64,000 bases of DNA from Sphingobacterium sp. HMA12 (lineage in GTDB: Bacteria; Bacteroidota; Bacteroidia; Sphingobacteriales; Sphingobacteriaceae), in NCBI RefSeq assembly GCF_002933815.1, contig NZ_BEYR01000007.1:274538-338537 (forward strand). Direction: 5' to 3'. Shown in pieces: positions 27,700-36,683 of this stretch. Both the position numbers and the translations under genes were made by a program. Every line of letters starts with the position of its first letter. The stretch's first letter is position 1. The notes under the pieces were generated by a model. That model saw only the letters and a program-made list of their open reading frames with translations. It was not told the origin of the DNA and did not search any database.

Positions 27700-28731
27700 A
27701 TGAGTTCTAGACGTAATTTTATTAAGCAAGGTTTTATGGCTGCTACAGCTATAGGTACTTTGAGTGCATTTGATACAAAAGGGCTGACAATTGCATCCGA
27801 TGATAGGTTGAAAAAATATCCGATTGTCATATCCACTTGGGATTTTGGGATAGCAGCAAATAAAGCGGCCTGGGAGATCTTATCCAAAGGCGGAAAAGCT
27901 CTTGATGCTGTCGAACAAGGGGTACGGGTACCCGAAGCAGACTTAAAAAATATGACCGTAGGCAAAGGCGGTTACCCGGATCGTGATGGACATGTGACCC
28001 TAGATGCTTGCATTATGGATGCGGATGGTAATTGTGGTGCTGTGGCTGGTATGGAAAAAATCGGACATCCGATATCGGTGGCCCGCTTGGTTATGGAGAA
28101 AACACCACACGTCATGCTTGTTGGTGAAGGTGCCTTACAATTTGCATTGGAAAACGGTTTTCAAGAAGAGAATTTATTGACACCTGAGGGAGAGAAAGCT
28201 TGGAAAGAGTGGTTAAAAGAGAAGAAATACAAGCCAGTCGTTAATATCGAGAATAAAACTTTTGCTGCGGAGCGTCTACCGGGCAATCAATACAATCACG
28301 ATACTATTGGTATGTTAGCCCTGGACGCCAACGGAAATATCTCCGGAGCCTGTACAACAAGTGGAATGGCATTTAAAATGCATGGCCGGGTGGGAGATAG
28401 CCCGATCATCGGAGCGGGATTGTATGTAGACAATGAAGTCGGTGGGGCCACTTCGACCGGGGTAGGTGAAGAAGTTATCCGAAATGTAGGCAGCTTTTTG
28501 GTGGTCGAATTAATGCGTCAGGGTTACTCCCCCGAAGATGCCTGCAAGGAAGCGGTGATGCGTATTGTGAAGAAAAAGCCTGCAATTGCCAAAGAGATAC
28601 AAGTCGGATTTTTGGCGATTAACAAAAAGGGAGAGTATGGCGCTTTTGCATTGCAGGAGGGATTCTCTTACGCTGTTTGTGACAGTAAACAGCAGGATTT
28701 ATTGATCAAAGGAAAACATTATTATCAGTAA
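27700..28731 (+). CDS. N4-(beta-N-acetylglucosaminyl)-L-asparaginase (glycosylasparaginase)
   Basis: 343 residues from the ATG at 27700, which opens a twin-arginine-type signal (SSRRNFIKQGFMAATAIGTLSAF). An upstream extension of 17 codons is not signal-like. The Ntn-hydrolase signature is NHDTIGMLALD, with Thr202 as the autocleavage site and nucleophile. WDFGIAANKAAWEIL, GGYPDRDGHVTLDACIMD and GDSPIIGAGLYVDNEVGG are family landmarks. The enzyme releases GlcNAc from Asn-linked glycans after peptide removal. The flavobacterial enzyme is the family's bacterial model. Export by Tat suggests folding and self-cleavage before secretion. It stands alone, without other glycan genes nearby. Confidence 0.92.
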   Translation: MSSRRNFIKQGFMAATAIGTLSAFDTKGLTIASDDRLKKYPIVISTWDFGIAANKAAWEILSKGGKALDAVEQGVRVPEADLKNMTVGKGGYPDRDGHVTLDACIMDADGNCGAVAGMEKIGHPISVARLVMEKTPHVMLVGEGALQFALENGFQEENLLTPEGEKAWKEWLKEKKYKPVVNIENKTFAAERLPGNQYNHDTIGMLALDANGNISGACTTSGMAFKMHGRVGDSPIIGAGLYVDNEVGGATSTGVGEEVIRNVGSFLVVELMRQGYSPEDACKEAVMRIVKKKPAIAKEIQVGFLAINKKGEYGAFALQEGFSYAVCDSKQQDLLIKGKHYYQ

Positions 28732-28789
28732 TTAGATATGAGATTTTAGATCTGAGATTGAGACAAAGGATCTAGGACTGAAAAAAAGG

Positions 28790-28996
28790 GTATGCCCAGG
28801 GCTTATAAAACCAAAGTTTAGATACTTACTACTCAATACGCACTATTAAATAGAGAATACAGATTTAGATAGAAGTATTAAATTTATTATTGATTATCTT
28901 TGTATAAGCGACGTTAGCGTGAGAAAAATGAGATAACAAGTATGCCAAGGGCTTAAAAATCACAGTCTAAATACTCAATACTCATTACTAAATACT
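28790..28996. repeat. Imperfect ~60-base direct repeat upstream of msrA
   Basis: Two related blocks (about 28790-28855 and 28940-28996) share the core tatgcc(c/a)agggctta and then A/T-rich text rich in aatactcaatac and attaaata. The first block is preceded by gagattttagatctgagattgag, itself made of short agat/tgag repeats. The function is unknown. It sits between glycosylasparaginase and msrA with no reading frame. Confidence 0.5.
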
Positions 28997-29004
28997 ATAA
29001 AAAT

Positions 29005-29520
29005 ATGAAAGCAACTTTTGGAGGTGGATGTTTTTGGTGTACGGAAGTGATCTTCCAAAATACCGAGGGAGTGACATCCGTATTGCCTGGATATATGGGA
29101 GGTCATATAGACCATCCTACTTATGAGCAGGTCTGTACTGGAACAACGGATCATGTAGAAGTGGTGGAGTTGGAGTATGATGATGAGTTGGTCAATTATG
29201 AGGAACTGTTGAAAATTTTCTTTAAGACACATAATCCGACAACATTGAACCGTCAGGGTAATGATGTGGGTACACAGTATCGTTCTGTGGTCTTCTATCA
29301 TAACGAAGAACAGGAGATCTTAGCGAAAAACTTTATTGATGAATTGGAAAATGAGGATATCTATGAAGATCCAATTGTAACAGCGGTGGAACCAGCGTCA
29401 ATATTTTGGCTTGCTGAAAATTATCATCATAATTATTTTAATGATCACCCTGAGAACCCGTTCTGTTCGGTGGTCATTGCGCCGAAACTCCAAAAATTTC
29501 TAAAAGAATTTAAAGCTTAA
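29005..29520 (+). CDS. msrA: Peptide-methionine (S)-S-oxide reductase MsrA
   Basis: 171 residues, cytoplasmic. The catalytic motif GGGCFWC places the nucleophile at Cys9, close to the N-terminus as in short MsrA forms. GYMGGHIDHPTYEQVCTGTTDHVEVVELEYD and PTTLNRQGNDVGTQYRS are standard substrate-site segments. It reduces methionine-S-sulfoxide in proteins with thioredoxin. There is no fused MsrB domain. A bidirectional terminator separates it from the convergent parC. Confidence 0.96.
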   Translation: MKATFGGGCFWCTEVIFQNTEGVTSVLPGYMGGHIDHPTYEQVCTGTTDHVEVVELEYDDELVNYEELLKIFFKTHNPTTLNRQGNDVGTQYRSVVFYHNEEQEILAKNFIDELENEDIYEDPIVTAVEPASIFWLAENYHHNYFNDHPENPFCSVVIAPKLQKFLKEFKA

Positions 29521-29645
29521 AAGCTTTATGTCAGGAATTTTGTATCAAGCACAGCAAATTGACTGTGGGCTGTTTATTAGAGGGGGGGAGGATTGAAGCA
29601 AGGCCGTGGTGACCTTTGAAAACTACCTGCTATCAATAATAATAT

Positions 29646-29676
29646 AAAAGGCTCGAATATGATATTCGAGCCTTTT
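29646..29676. terminator. Bidirectional terminator between msrA and parC
   Basis: Nearly continuous inverted repeat (aaaaggctcgaatat at 29646-29660 and atattcgagcctttt at 29662-29676) with A/T tracts at both ends, midway between two convergent genes. Confidence 0.85.
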
Positions 29677-29706
29677 CTTATGCGGATTATTTATTGGAAA
29701 ATGCTG

Positions 29707-32439
29707 TTAAAACATTTCCATTTGCCCCTTGTCATCAATTTGGATGTCATCAGGATTAGTAATCTCTAATTTGATGTCATCTTCTTTTTTATCATTGGAT
29801 GCGTCTGTTGCTGTTTCAGCTGTTGAAACCTCCGCCTTTGTCTCATCGGATTTTGTTTCGCCACCTTCTGTCGTAACTTCTGCTTTCTTCGTTCCCTTTT
29901 CACTTAGGTCTTCGTCTGCTGTAATTAGGGCTACCGATTTTACGGTATGGAAGGAAAGACGATTCCCCTGTGCCTTTATGCCTTTGACATCAATGATTTC
30001 TGTCAATGGTTGTTCCAGCGTTTCCTCGGTTTGAGATTTGCCTTTCAAAATATCCAATTTGACCGTAGGCTCAGCGGCATTGCTCATAAGTACTAATTTT
30101 GAACCGGGTTCTTCATTGATGAACGAAATGCGTTTACCAATAGGCTGGTCATCAAATTTAAAACGTTTGACAAAATAGGTACCGCTCTTACCATCTTGAT
30201 GTACTACGGTATAAACATGTTCCGGATAGAATTTCTCAATACGGATCATTTTCTCATCAAAGTGGTTGCTTAGGTCGAAGTTCGATAACTCGTAGCTACC
30301 ATCGGAAAGCACAACCAATATTTTATCATCACCATCAAATTCCCCTAAATACTGACCACGTTCATCCGCATTTAAGCGTTTCATGATGCTGTCGTACCAA
30401 ATTTTTCGGCCCGCAAGCGTTGAAATACCTGAGCTTTTGAAGGCGATTTTCTTGACTGGATATTTGGAGACAATATTTCCCTGGGACGCACGACCTTTAA
30501 TGGCAATTTCAGCGAAATCCATATCGAAATTCAGTTTACGCAATTTCGTGTGTGGTTTGAGCTGTATATTGACCACTTCGGCCTCGCCATTTGGATTAGC
30601 AGTGAAATACAAAACTTTAGATCCTTTAGATCCTTTGGATACATCGTACTCCTTATCGCGGGTAACGCCAACAACAGAAAAACGTTTGATATAACTTGTG
30701 CCGGTTTCGCCTTCTTTATAGATGACATTGTATATGGTACGTTCGTCACCTTTTTTGAAGACCGCTACGTGGATAATCCCTTTTCCAACAAATACTTTAT
30801 CCTGAATCTTGCTGACGACATATTTGCCATCTTCACGGAATACAATGATATCGTCGATATCTGAGCAATCACAGACAAATTCATCCTTCTTCATTCCGGA
30901 GCCGATGAAACCTTCTTCGCGATTGACGTATAGTTTAGCATTGGCCAAAGCAACTTGTGTTGCCTCAACTTTATCAAAGATGCGTAATTCAGTCTTGCGC
31001 TCGCGATCTTTACTGTATTTTTCGCGTAGTTTTTCATACCATGCAATGGCATATTCTGTCAATTGGCGCAAATGCCGCTTCACTTCCTTGATTTCATTTT
31101 CGAGCGTCTTCATCGTTTCGTCTGATTTTTTTACATCGAAACGCGTGATACTACTCATTGGTTTGTCGATCAGTTTCTTGTAATCCTCAGGAAGAATTTC
31201 ACGATAAAACTGTTCAAAGAATGGCTCAAACAAACGATTTAAAACCTGCACTACAGTGTCAAAGTCACCGGCATTTTCATAATCGGCGTGTTTGTACATC
31301 CCCTCTTGGATGAATATTTTTAATAGACTATTGAAGAATATTTTTTCCTGAAGATCATTTAAACGGATCTCCAGTTCCCGCTTCAATAGATTTTTGGTGT
31401 TTTTGGTGTTTTCAATCAAGATGTCATTGACACTCATAAAATGAGGTTTCTCATCCTTGATGACACAGGTATTTGGCGAAATGGAAACCTCGCAGGCTGT
31501 GAAAGCGTACAAGGCATCGATCGTCACATCGGGAGAGATTCCTGGTGCTAAATGCACGATGATTTCAACATTTCCAGCGGTGTTGTCTTCGATTTTCTTG
31601 ATTTTGATTTTGCCCTTCTCATTGGCAGTCACTACACTTTCGATCAAGCCGCCTGTAGTAGTGCCAAAAGGAATCTCCGTGATTGCCAAAGTCTTTTTAT
31701 CCCGCTCCTCGATTTTAGCGCGCACACGGATCTTTCCGCCACGTTGACCTTCGTTGTAGTTGGACACATCGGCCATACCACCTGTTGGAAAATCGGGAAG
31801 AATATTCGGACGTTCGCCGTTCAGTACCTGAATTGAGCCATCAATGAGTTCAATAAAGTTGTGCGGCATAATCTTGGTTGCTAAACCCACAGCAATACCT
31901 TCTGCTCCCTGTGCCAGAAGCAATGGAAATTTAACAGGTAAAGTGACTGGCTCACGGTTACGGCCGTCGTAGCTCTGTTGCCATTCGGTCGTTTCGGGAT
32001 TGAAGACAACTTCATTCGCAAATTTAGAAAGCCGCCCCTCAATATAACGTGGCGCCGCAGCCGAATCACCTGTAATCGGGAAGCCCCAGTTACCCTGACA
32101 ATCTATCAAAAGGTCTTTCTGTCCTAGCTGAACCATGGCATCTCCAATGGAGGCATCTCCATGCGGGTGATATTTCATGGTATTACCAATGACATTGGCA
32201 GCCTTATTATATCTTCCATCATCCATTTCCTTTAGAGAATGGAGAATACGACGTTGTACGGGTTTTAAGCCGTCATTTATATGGGGTACAGCTCTATCCA
32301 AGATCACGTAGGACGCATAATCCAAAAACCAGTTCTCGTACAGTCCAGATAAAGGTATTGTCTGACTTCCGCCTTCTGTTTTTCCTGCTCCTAATTCTTC
32401 TTGATTATCTTCCGTTGGGAAGTTTGTTTCGTCACTCAT
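29707..32439 (-). CDS. parC: DNA topoisomerase IV subunit A
   Basis: 910 residues. The breakage-reunion core begins at about residue 30 (ENWFLDYASYVILDRAVPHINDGLKPVQRR). The DNA-linked tyrosine is Tyr132 in AAAPRYIEG. The winged-helix and coiled regions follow to about 500, then the C-terminal beta-pinwheel blades, then a ~90-residue acidic and Thr/Lys-rich tail (TKAEVSTAETATDASNDKKEDD). It decatenates chromosomes with ParE, whose gene is not in this window. The helix usually linked to quinolone action reads HPHGDASIGD, with Ala96 where E. coli GyrA has Ser83. I recall this form in other Bacteroidota ParC. GyrA is a possible alternative, but the sequence fits the Bacteroidota topoisomerase IV group. 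Confidence 0.92.
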   Translation of the reverse strand: MSDETNFPTEDNQEELGAGKTEGGSQTIPLSGLYENWFLDYASYVILDRAVPHINDGLKPVQRRILHSLKEMDDGRYNKAANVIGNTMKYHPHGDASIGDAMVQLGQKDLLIDCQGNWGFPITGDSAAAPRYIEGRLSKFANEVVFNPETTEWQQSYDGRNREPVTLPVKFPLLLAQGAEGIAVGLATKIMPHNFIELIDGSIQVLNGERPNILPDFPTGGMADVSNYNEGQRGGKIRVRAKIEERDKKTLAITEIPFGTTTGGLIESVVTANEKGKIKIKKIEDNTAGNVEIIVHLAPGISPDVTIDALYAFTACEVSISPNTCVIKDEKPHFMSVNDILIENTKNTKNLLKRELEIRLNDLQEKIFFNSLLKIFIQEGMYKHADYENAGDFDTVVQVLNRLFEPFFEQFYREILPEDYKKLIDKPMSSITRFDVKKSDETMKTLENEIKEVKRHLRQLTEYAIAWYEKLREKYSKDRERKTELRIFDKVEATQVALANAKLYVNREEGFIGSGMKKDEFVCDCSDIDDIIVFREDGKYVVSKIQDKVFVGKGIIHVAVFKKGDERTIYNVIYKEGETGTSYIKRFSVVGVTRDKEYDVSKGSKGSKVLYFTANPNGEAEVVNIQLKPHTKLRKLNFDMDFAEIAIKGRASQGNIVSKYPVKKIAFKSSGISTLAGRKIWYDSIMKRLNADERGQYLGEFDGDDKILVVLSDGSYELSNFDLSNHFDEKMIRIEKFYPEHVYTVVHQDGKSGTYFVKRFKFDDQPIGKRISFINEEPGSKLVLMSNAAEPTVKLDILKGKSQTEETLEQPLTEIIDVKGIKAQGNRLSFHTVKSVALITADEDLSEKGTKKAEVTTEGGETKSDETKAEVSTAETATDASNDKKEDDIKLEITNPDDIQIDDKGQMEMF

Positions 32440-32582
32440 TTACTCAGCAATAGATTAAATTGTACAATACAGAAATGTTCGAAATCTTATTTTATTCGAA
32501 CGTGTAAAAATACAAAACCATTTTGTTTTATCCCAGTGAAACTATGAAAAGTTAAAAAAATTAGTTTTAAAAGCTAACATAA

Positions 32583-33131
32583 TTAGTTTTGTTTAGTATC
32601 TTCGACCAAATCATACCAAAAACAACGGATATCCCAATGGTCGAAATAAAACTCTTCGGTGACCTGAAACCCCACTTTTTCCAATACATGCCTCGATCCT
32701 TGGTTGTCTGTATGGGTGATGGCATGGAGCTCGAAATGGGTCAGGTGTTTGCGATAATACTGCATACAAGCCGATGCCGCTTCAGTGGCATATCCTTTGC
32801 CCCAGGATTCTACCCTGAAACGATAACCGAGGTCCAGGAATCCTATACGTCCATTTTCCAATTCATCAATATATTTAAATCCCGTCCAGCCGATCCATTG
32901 ATTGCTTGATTTTTCAATTACTCCCAGCCGGCCAATACCGTATTTTTCATATTGTTGCTGAATGAGAGCGATCACTTTTTCCATTTCTTCGATGGATTGA
33001 ACTGGCTCTTTATTGAGGAAGGTATGTACCTCAGCCTGTGAATCCATGGCAAAAAAATGGTCCTTATCGCCCATGCTTATCGGACGGATGATTAGGCGTT
33101 CGGTTTCTAACGTTGGTAGGTATTTTTCCAT
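32583..33131 (-). CDS. GNAT-family acetyltransferase (RimJ/RimL type)
   Basis: 182 residues, cytoplasmic. The opening LETERLIIRPISMGDKDHFFAM is the standard start of RimJ/RimL-like N-acetyltransferases. The acetyl-CoA pyrophosphate loop region reads YRFRVESWGKGYATEAASACMQYY (about residues 105-128), followed by HAITHTDNQGSRHVLEKVGFQ. It transfers acetyl from acetyl-CoA to an amine. Substrates in this group range from ribosomal protein N-termini to small metabolites and cannot be told here. It lies 27 bases downstream of the ABC transporter pair on the same strand and may be co-transcribed with it. Confidence 0.9.
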   Translation of the reverse strand: MEKYLPTLETERLIIRPISMGDKDHFFAMDSQAEVHTFLNKEPVQSIEEMEKVIALIQQQYEKYGIGRLGVIEKSSNQWIGWTGFKYIDELENGRIGFLDLGYRFRVESWGKGYATEAASACMQYYRKHLTHFELHAITHTDNQGSRHVLEKVGFQVTEEFYFDHWDIRCFWYDLVEDTKQN

Positions 33132-33158
33132 CTGGTGTATCTTAGGTTTTAACGGGTT

Positions 33159-33836
33159 TTAAAGCCACAGTTTATCAATATCTTTTTTCAATATTTTCTC
33201 TTTCATTTCTTCTTCAAAATCACCGAACTGTTCTTTTTTGACAGTCTTGCTGATCCGACCTCCTTCTAGAACGAGTATCTCATCACAGGTATCCTTTAAT
33301 GTCGAAAATATATGCGATGAGATCAGGATGGTTTTACGCATTGCTTTAAGACGTAGTATGATTTCGGTCAGGATAATACTACTTTGTAGATCGATTCCGT
33401 TAAAAGGTTCATCAAGAATGTAGAAACAGTTGTCCTGGAGCAGTGTTGCAGTTAGTGCCAATTTCTTTTTCATCCCTGTAGAATACGAGCTCGCATACTC
33501 TTTTAATGGCAGTTCGAAGAGATTTCTTTCATCGAGGTTTTTAATGCTTTTCCCACGGGCATCGGTAAGGAGATAAATATACTCTTCACCTGTCAGTTTT
33601 GACAAAAAATATGGATCTGATGTGAGGTAGCCCAGATGGCTTTTAAGTGGTTGTATGTTCGCATTAATCTTTCCCGAAGCTGTTTCCAGACCTGCTATAC
33701 AACGGAATAATGTTGTTTTTCCAGCGCCGTTTTCGCCTACGATGCCGTAGACTTTTCCATCCTCAAAGGTAAAGGAGACCTCATGCAAGACCTGATGCTG
33801 GCCAAAGGATTTACTGATATGAATAAGCTCGATCAT
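33159..33836 (-). CDS. ABC transporter ATP-binding protein
   Basis: 225 residues, one nucleotide-binding domain. Walker A GENGAGKTTLF (about residues 35-45), signature YSTGMKKKLALTATLL and Walker B FYILDEPFNGID are present. The signature is YSTGM and not LSGGQ, a form seen in ABC-2-type exporters of the DrrA/YhaQ kind. Its start overlaps the stop of the upstream membrane gene by 4 bases (ATGA), so the two are translated together as one exporter. The substrate is unknown. Confidence 0.92.
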   Translation of the reverse strand: MIELIHISKSFGQHQVLHEVSFTFEDGKVYGIVGENGAGKTTLFRCIAGLETASGKINANIQPLKSHLGYLTSDPYFLSKLTGEEYIYLLTDARGKSIKNLDERNLFELPLKEYASSYSTGMKKKLALTATLLQDNCFYILDEPFNGIDLQSSIILTEIILRLKAMRKTILISSHIFSTLKDTCDEILVLEGGRISKTVKKEQFGDFEEEMKEKILKKDIDKLWL

Positions 33837-34747
33837 AAATAGTTCTTTAGATTTTTGAGGGCTTTAAAGTAATAGAAAGGTAATAATGCCAATATCAATG
33901 GATAGAAGCTGAAACATAACACCAGCGCAAAAACCTCCGGAAAATTGATCTCTCGAGGATAAGCGACATATTTTAAGGTAATGGCAAAAGGGAGTAGAAA
34001 TAGTATACCGCCCAAAACGATTACTGCATTAAACCATTCTGATGAAAAAATAAAGGCGTATGTCAGTAGGAGCGGAAAGGCAAATAAAAGGCATTGCAGT
34101 ATCCCACGCCTAAATTTCCGCAAGAGAAATCTGGCCGGTGACTCTCGGCTGTTCCAAAGATAAAATATAGGTTCCGGTAATTGATAGTAGAATACAGCGG
34201 TAAGTGAAATACCAGCGATACAAAATAGAACGAGGTTAGGGTTCATTACATAGAAGCCGATTGCTCCGAGTATATACAGAATGAAAATTAGCAGGTAACT
34301 CCTTCGGAATCCAATAATAAATTCAAATGGTTTCTTTGTAAACGGAGTTGGGATAGATTTACCAAAAGCTTTAAAGATCAAAAAAGCAAATACAACAGCC
34401 AGGGCAATGAGCGCCACGCCATATAACCATAGTCCTAGGAATAGAAAAATAAGCATGGATGGTAAAATCACAAGGCCATTTTCCAGTAGCCTGATCGTGT
34501 AAAAATCCTTTGTACTAAAGGTGTTTTTTAGAAAATCGTTCCTGTTTTTTTCGGTCAGGAGAAAGAGTAATTGAAAATTGCTAAGCAGTAAGGTATAGCT
34601 TCCAAAAACAGGATACTGGAGCAGAAGGTAATGGGCAAGATAACAGACTCCCAGTAACAAAAGTGGCGCAACCGCTATCGGAAGGCCAGTCGCCTTAAAA
34701 TGGCGCGTCAACAATTTATATTGAAGCTTTAAATAATTGTTCATCAT
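33833..34747 (-). CDS. ABC-2-like membrane permease partner
   Basis: 304 residues with about eight hydrophobic segments and short connecting loops. Recognisable membrane stretches begin LPIAVAPLLLLGVCYLAHYLLL, NGLVILPSMLIFLFLGLWLYG and FLLRKFRRGILQCLLFAFPLLL. I see no catalytic motif. The 4-base overlap with the ATP-binding gene makes it the transmembrane half of that exporter. Two start codons (Met1, Met2) are adjacent. Pairs like this in Bacteroidota often handle peptides or antimicrobial compounds, but nothing here fixes the substrate. Confidence 0.8.
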   Translation of the reverse strand: MMNNYLKLQYKLLTRHFKATGLPIAVAPLLLLGVCYLAHYLLLQYPVFGSYTLLLSNFQLLFLLTEKNRNDFLKNTFSTKDFYTIRLLENGLVILPSMLIFLFLGLWLYGVALIALAVVFAFLIFKAFGKSIPTPFTKKPFEFIIGFRRSYLLIFILYILGAIGFYVMNPNLVLFCIAGISLTAVFYYQLPEPIFYLWNSRESPARFLLRKFRRGILQCLLFAFPLLLTYAFIFSSEWFNAVIVLGGILFLLPFAITLKYVAYPREINFPEVFALVLCFSFYPLILALLPFYYFKALKNLKNYL

Positions 34748-34849
34748 TTGCTATCTGTTTATAAATAGTCATGTCGGCGATGCTATCGTGACCTTGTTAG
34801 TCTGCCGTTAGATTACTCCAATCTAATGACTACAATCGAATAGCTAAAG

Positions 34850-36034
34850 CTAAGATTTTCTTTGCCAATTCAGCATATAGAGTAAAGCAATCACTAGCAC
34901 CACGGCATTGGCATACATAATTTGCGGAATGCGAAGGATGACATCTGCATAATACAGTCCAGCGAGGAGGGCGCCAAGCCCAATACCTGCTTCGAGGGAA
35001 ATATACATGGTCGCAACCGCTTTGCCCCGATGTTCGGGGATACTCAGGTCAATGGTCCAGGCATTAACCGCGGGAGATAATATACCAGTTCCGATACCAT
35101 AGATGCTCGCTCCAATCATCATACCGATAAAGCTATCCTCAAAACCAATGACCACCAAAGCAATAGCAATAATCACCAAGCCCGTAATAATAACTTTTGG
35201 CCTCCCGTAGCGATCGGAAACTTTTCCCGAGACAAAACGTATCATAACGGATGCGATCGTAAATGCCAGGAAGAAAAGACCTTTATTTTTTAATCCAAGG
35301 TGCTCACTCCAATCCGGTATAAGGGTCAGGATCACACCGTATGCCGTATAGGACAGAAAGGTAACTATTCCAGCAGGGACTGCACGCCATTCAATGATGT
35401 CATTTCGGTTTATTTTGAGCATGGAAAGGTTAAATCTCTCCTTTTTAACCAAAGTTTCCTTCATATTGATGACGATGAGGATTGATAATAATGCCATGAA
35501 GGAAGAGGAATAGAACATGACATTAATTCCAAAAGCGTCAAAAATTGCGCTCCCTATCGCTGGGCCTACTGCAGTGCCGACACTAAATGCAAGACCATGC
35601 ATTCCCAAGGCTTCACCCCATCTTTTTTGGGGCACAAGATCCGCAACATAAGCCGAGGTAGATGTCGGTTTAAAACCGGTAGAGAATCCATGGATCAACC
35701 GCAGGAACAAAAAACCAGCGACAGAAGTTAAAATCGGATAGAGAAAACCACAGATAAAACAGACGATGGATCCGATGGCCATGACCGGTACACGGCCCCA
35801 ACGATCAGTCAGCTTGCCGCTGAAAGGCCTTGAAATTCCGGCAGTTAATGTAAACAATGCGATGATCAGCCCCTTATATTCAGCCCCACCCAAGCTACTC
35901 AGGTAATTAGGGAGCTCTGGAATAATCATATTGAAACTCGAGGAGAATAGGAGTGAGCTCAGGCAGAGTAAAATAAATTGAAGCGTATAGATGGATTTCT
36001 GTTCAGATGGCATTTTAAAACAATTGTCGTGCAT
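34850..36034 (-). CDS. Major facilitator superfamily transporter
   Basis: 394 residues with twelve predicted membrane segments. The loop 2-3 MFS motif reads GKLTDRWGRVPVMAIG, and its counterpart in the second half reads GKVSDRYGRPKVIITG, so both halves are intact. The pattern resembles drug/H+ antiporters and sugar-efflux types (LRLIHGFSTGFKPTSTSAYVADLVP). The start could be the ATG at 36034 or the one at 36013 (MPSEQKS...); the short form begins nearer the first membrane helix. It is monocistronic. The substrate is unknown. Confidence 0.88.
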   Translation of the reverse strand: MHDNCFKMPSEQKSIYTLQFILLCLSSLLFSSSFNMIIPELPNYLSSLGGAEYKGLIIALFTLTAGISRPFSGKLTDRWGRVPVMAIGSIVCFICGFLYPILTSVAGFLFLRLIHGFSTGFKPTSTSAYVADLVPQKRWGEALGMHGLAFSVGTAVGPAIGSAIFDAFGINVMFYSSSFMALLSILIVINMKETLVKKERFNLSMLKINRNDIIEWRAVPAGIVTFLSYTAYGVILTLIPDWSEHLGLKNKGLFFLAFTIASVMIRFVSGKVSDRYGRPKVIITGLVIIAIALVVIGFEDSFIGMMIGASIYGIGTGILSPAVNAWTIDLSIPEHRGKAVATMYISLEAGIGLGALLAGLYYADVILRIPQIMYANAVVLVIALLYMLNWQRKS

Positions 36035-36205
36035 GAATAATTCTTCAAGTATGCAATACCGTGGAAGATACCTGTACTTTTTGAAGAATAGGTCAAATGT
36101 ACAGCTTTTGAAACGATTAAACTTTTTCTTTTGTTCGAAATTTTTAAAATCCTTTCAATGGTAACATAAAAATAATCATCCGGAAATCCAGTTGAGGCAA
36201 ATTTG

Positions 36206-36213
36206 TATATTTG
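36206..36213 (+). promoter_or_regulatory. Bacteroidota -7 element upstream of the VOC gene
   Basis: TATATTTG matches TAnnTTTG. A well-spaced upstream TTG is not obvious. Its position supports translation of the downstream gene from the ATG at 36278 and not from 36203. Confidence 0.45.
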
Positions 36214-36277
36214 GTCTTCGCTGATGAGAGGAAACCTCTTTTATTGGCCGAACTTTAAGAAAACTCCAATTAATCGT

Positions 36278-36661
36278 ATGTCAAAAGAAAAAAGAAATCC
36301 AGGAGTCTATTTTGAGATTCCAGTACTGAATATGGACCGCGCTGTTCGTTTTTACAGCGCGCTATTTTCCTTTTCCTTTGATCAGGAAGAGTTTGATGGA
36401 ATTCAGATGGCTTATTTCCCTTTTGAGGAAAAGCTGTCGGGGGTTACTGGTGCGCTGGCCAAAGGAGAAATTTATCAGCCTACGCATCAAGGGATAGTGC
36501 TTTATTTGCATACCGAAGATCTGGAAGAGACGTTAAGAAAAGCAGAAAACACGGGTGCAAAGGTATTATATCCTGCGACCTTTCATAAAGATCTAGGCTT
36601 TGCAGTCGCTGAGATTGAAGACTCCGAAGGCAACCGGCTCGGCCTTCATCAACGGCTATAG
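36278..36661 (+). CDS. VOC-superfamily protein (glyoxalase/bleomycin-resistance fold)
   Basis: 127 residues from the ATG at 36278. A longer frame begins at 36203, inside the probable promoter. One vicinal-oxygen-chelate repeat pair is visible: VYFEIPVLNMDRAVRFYSALFSF near the N-terminus and GIVLYLHTEDLEETLRKAENTGAKVLYP in the second half, ending AEIEDSEGNRLGLHQ. The metal-site residues Glu and His of this subgroup are present at the ends of the modules. Members include dioxygenases, isomerases and resistance proteins. The substrate is not evident. It ends 22 bases from the stop of the convergent methyltransferase gene. Confidence 0.87.
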   Translation: MSKEKRNPGVYFEIPVLNMDRAVRFYSALFSFSFDQEEFDGIQMAYFPFEEKLSGVTGALAKGEIYQPTHQGIVLYLHTEDLEETLRKAENTGAKVLYPATFHKDLGFAVAEIEDSEGNRLGLHQRL

Positions 36662-36683
36662 AATTCCTTTAAAAATAAATTCG

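Noticed and set aside
32150..32190. Ala in place of Ser in the quinolone-determining helix of ParC
   Set aside because: HPHGDASIGD appears to be the normal form in this phylum, so it is not a resistance mutation that I can claim.
33400..33500. YSTGM instead of LSGGQ in the ABC signature as a sign of decay
   Set aside because: This variant occurs in functional ABC-2-type exporters. Walker A and B are intact and the permease gene is coupled.
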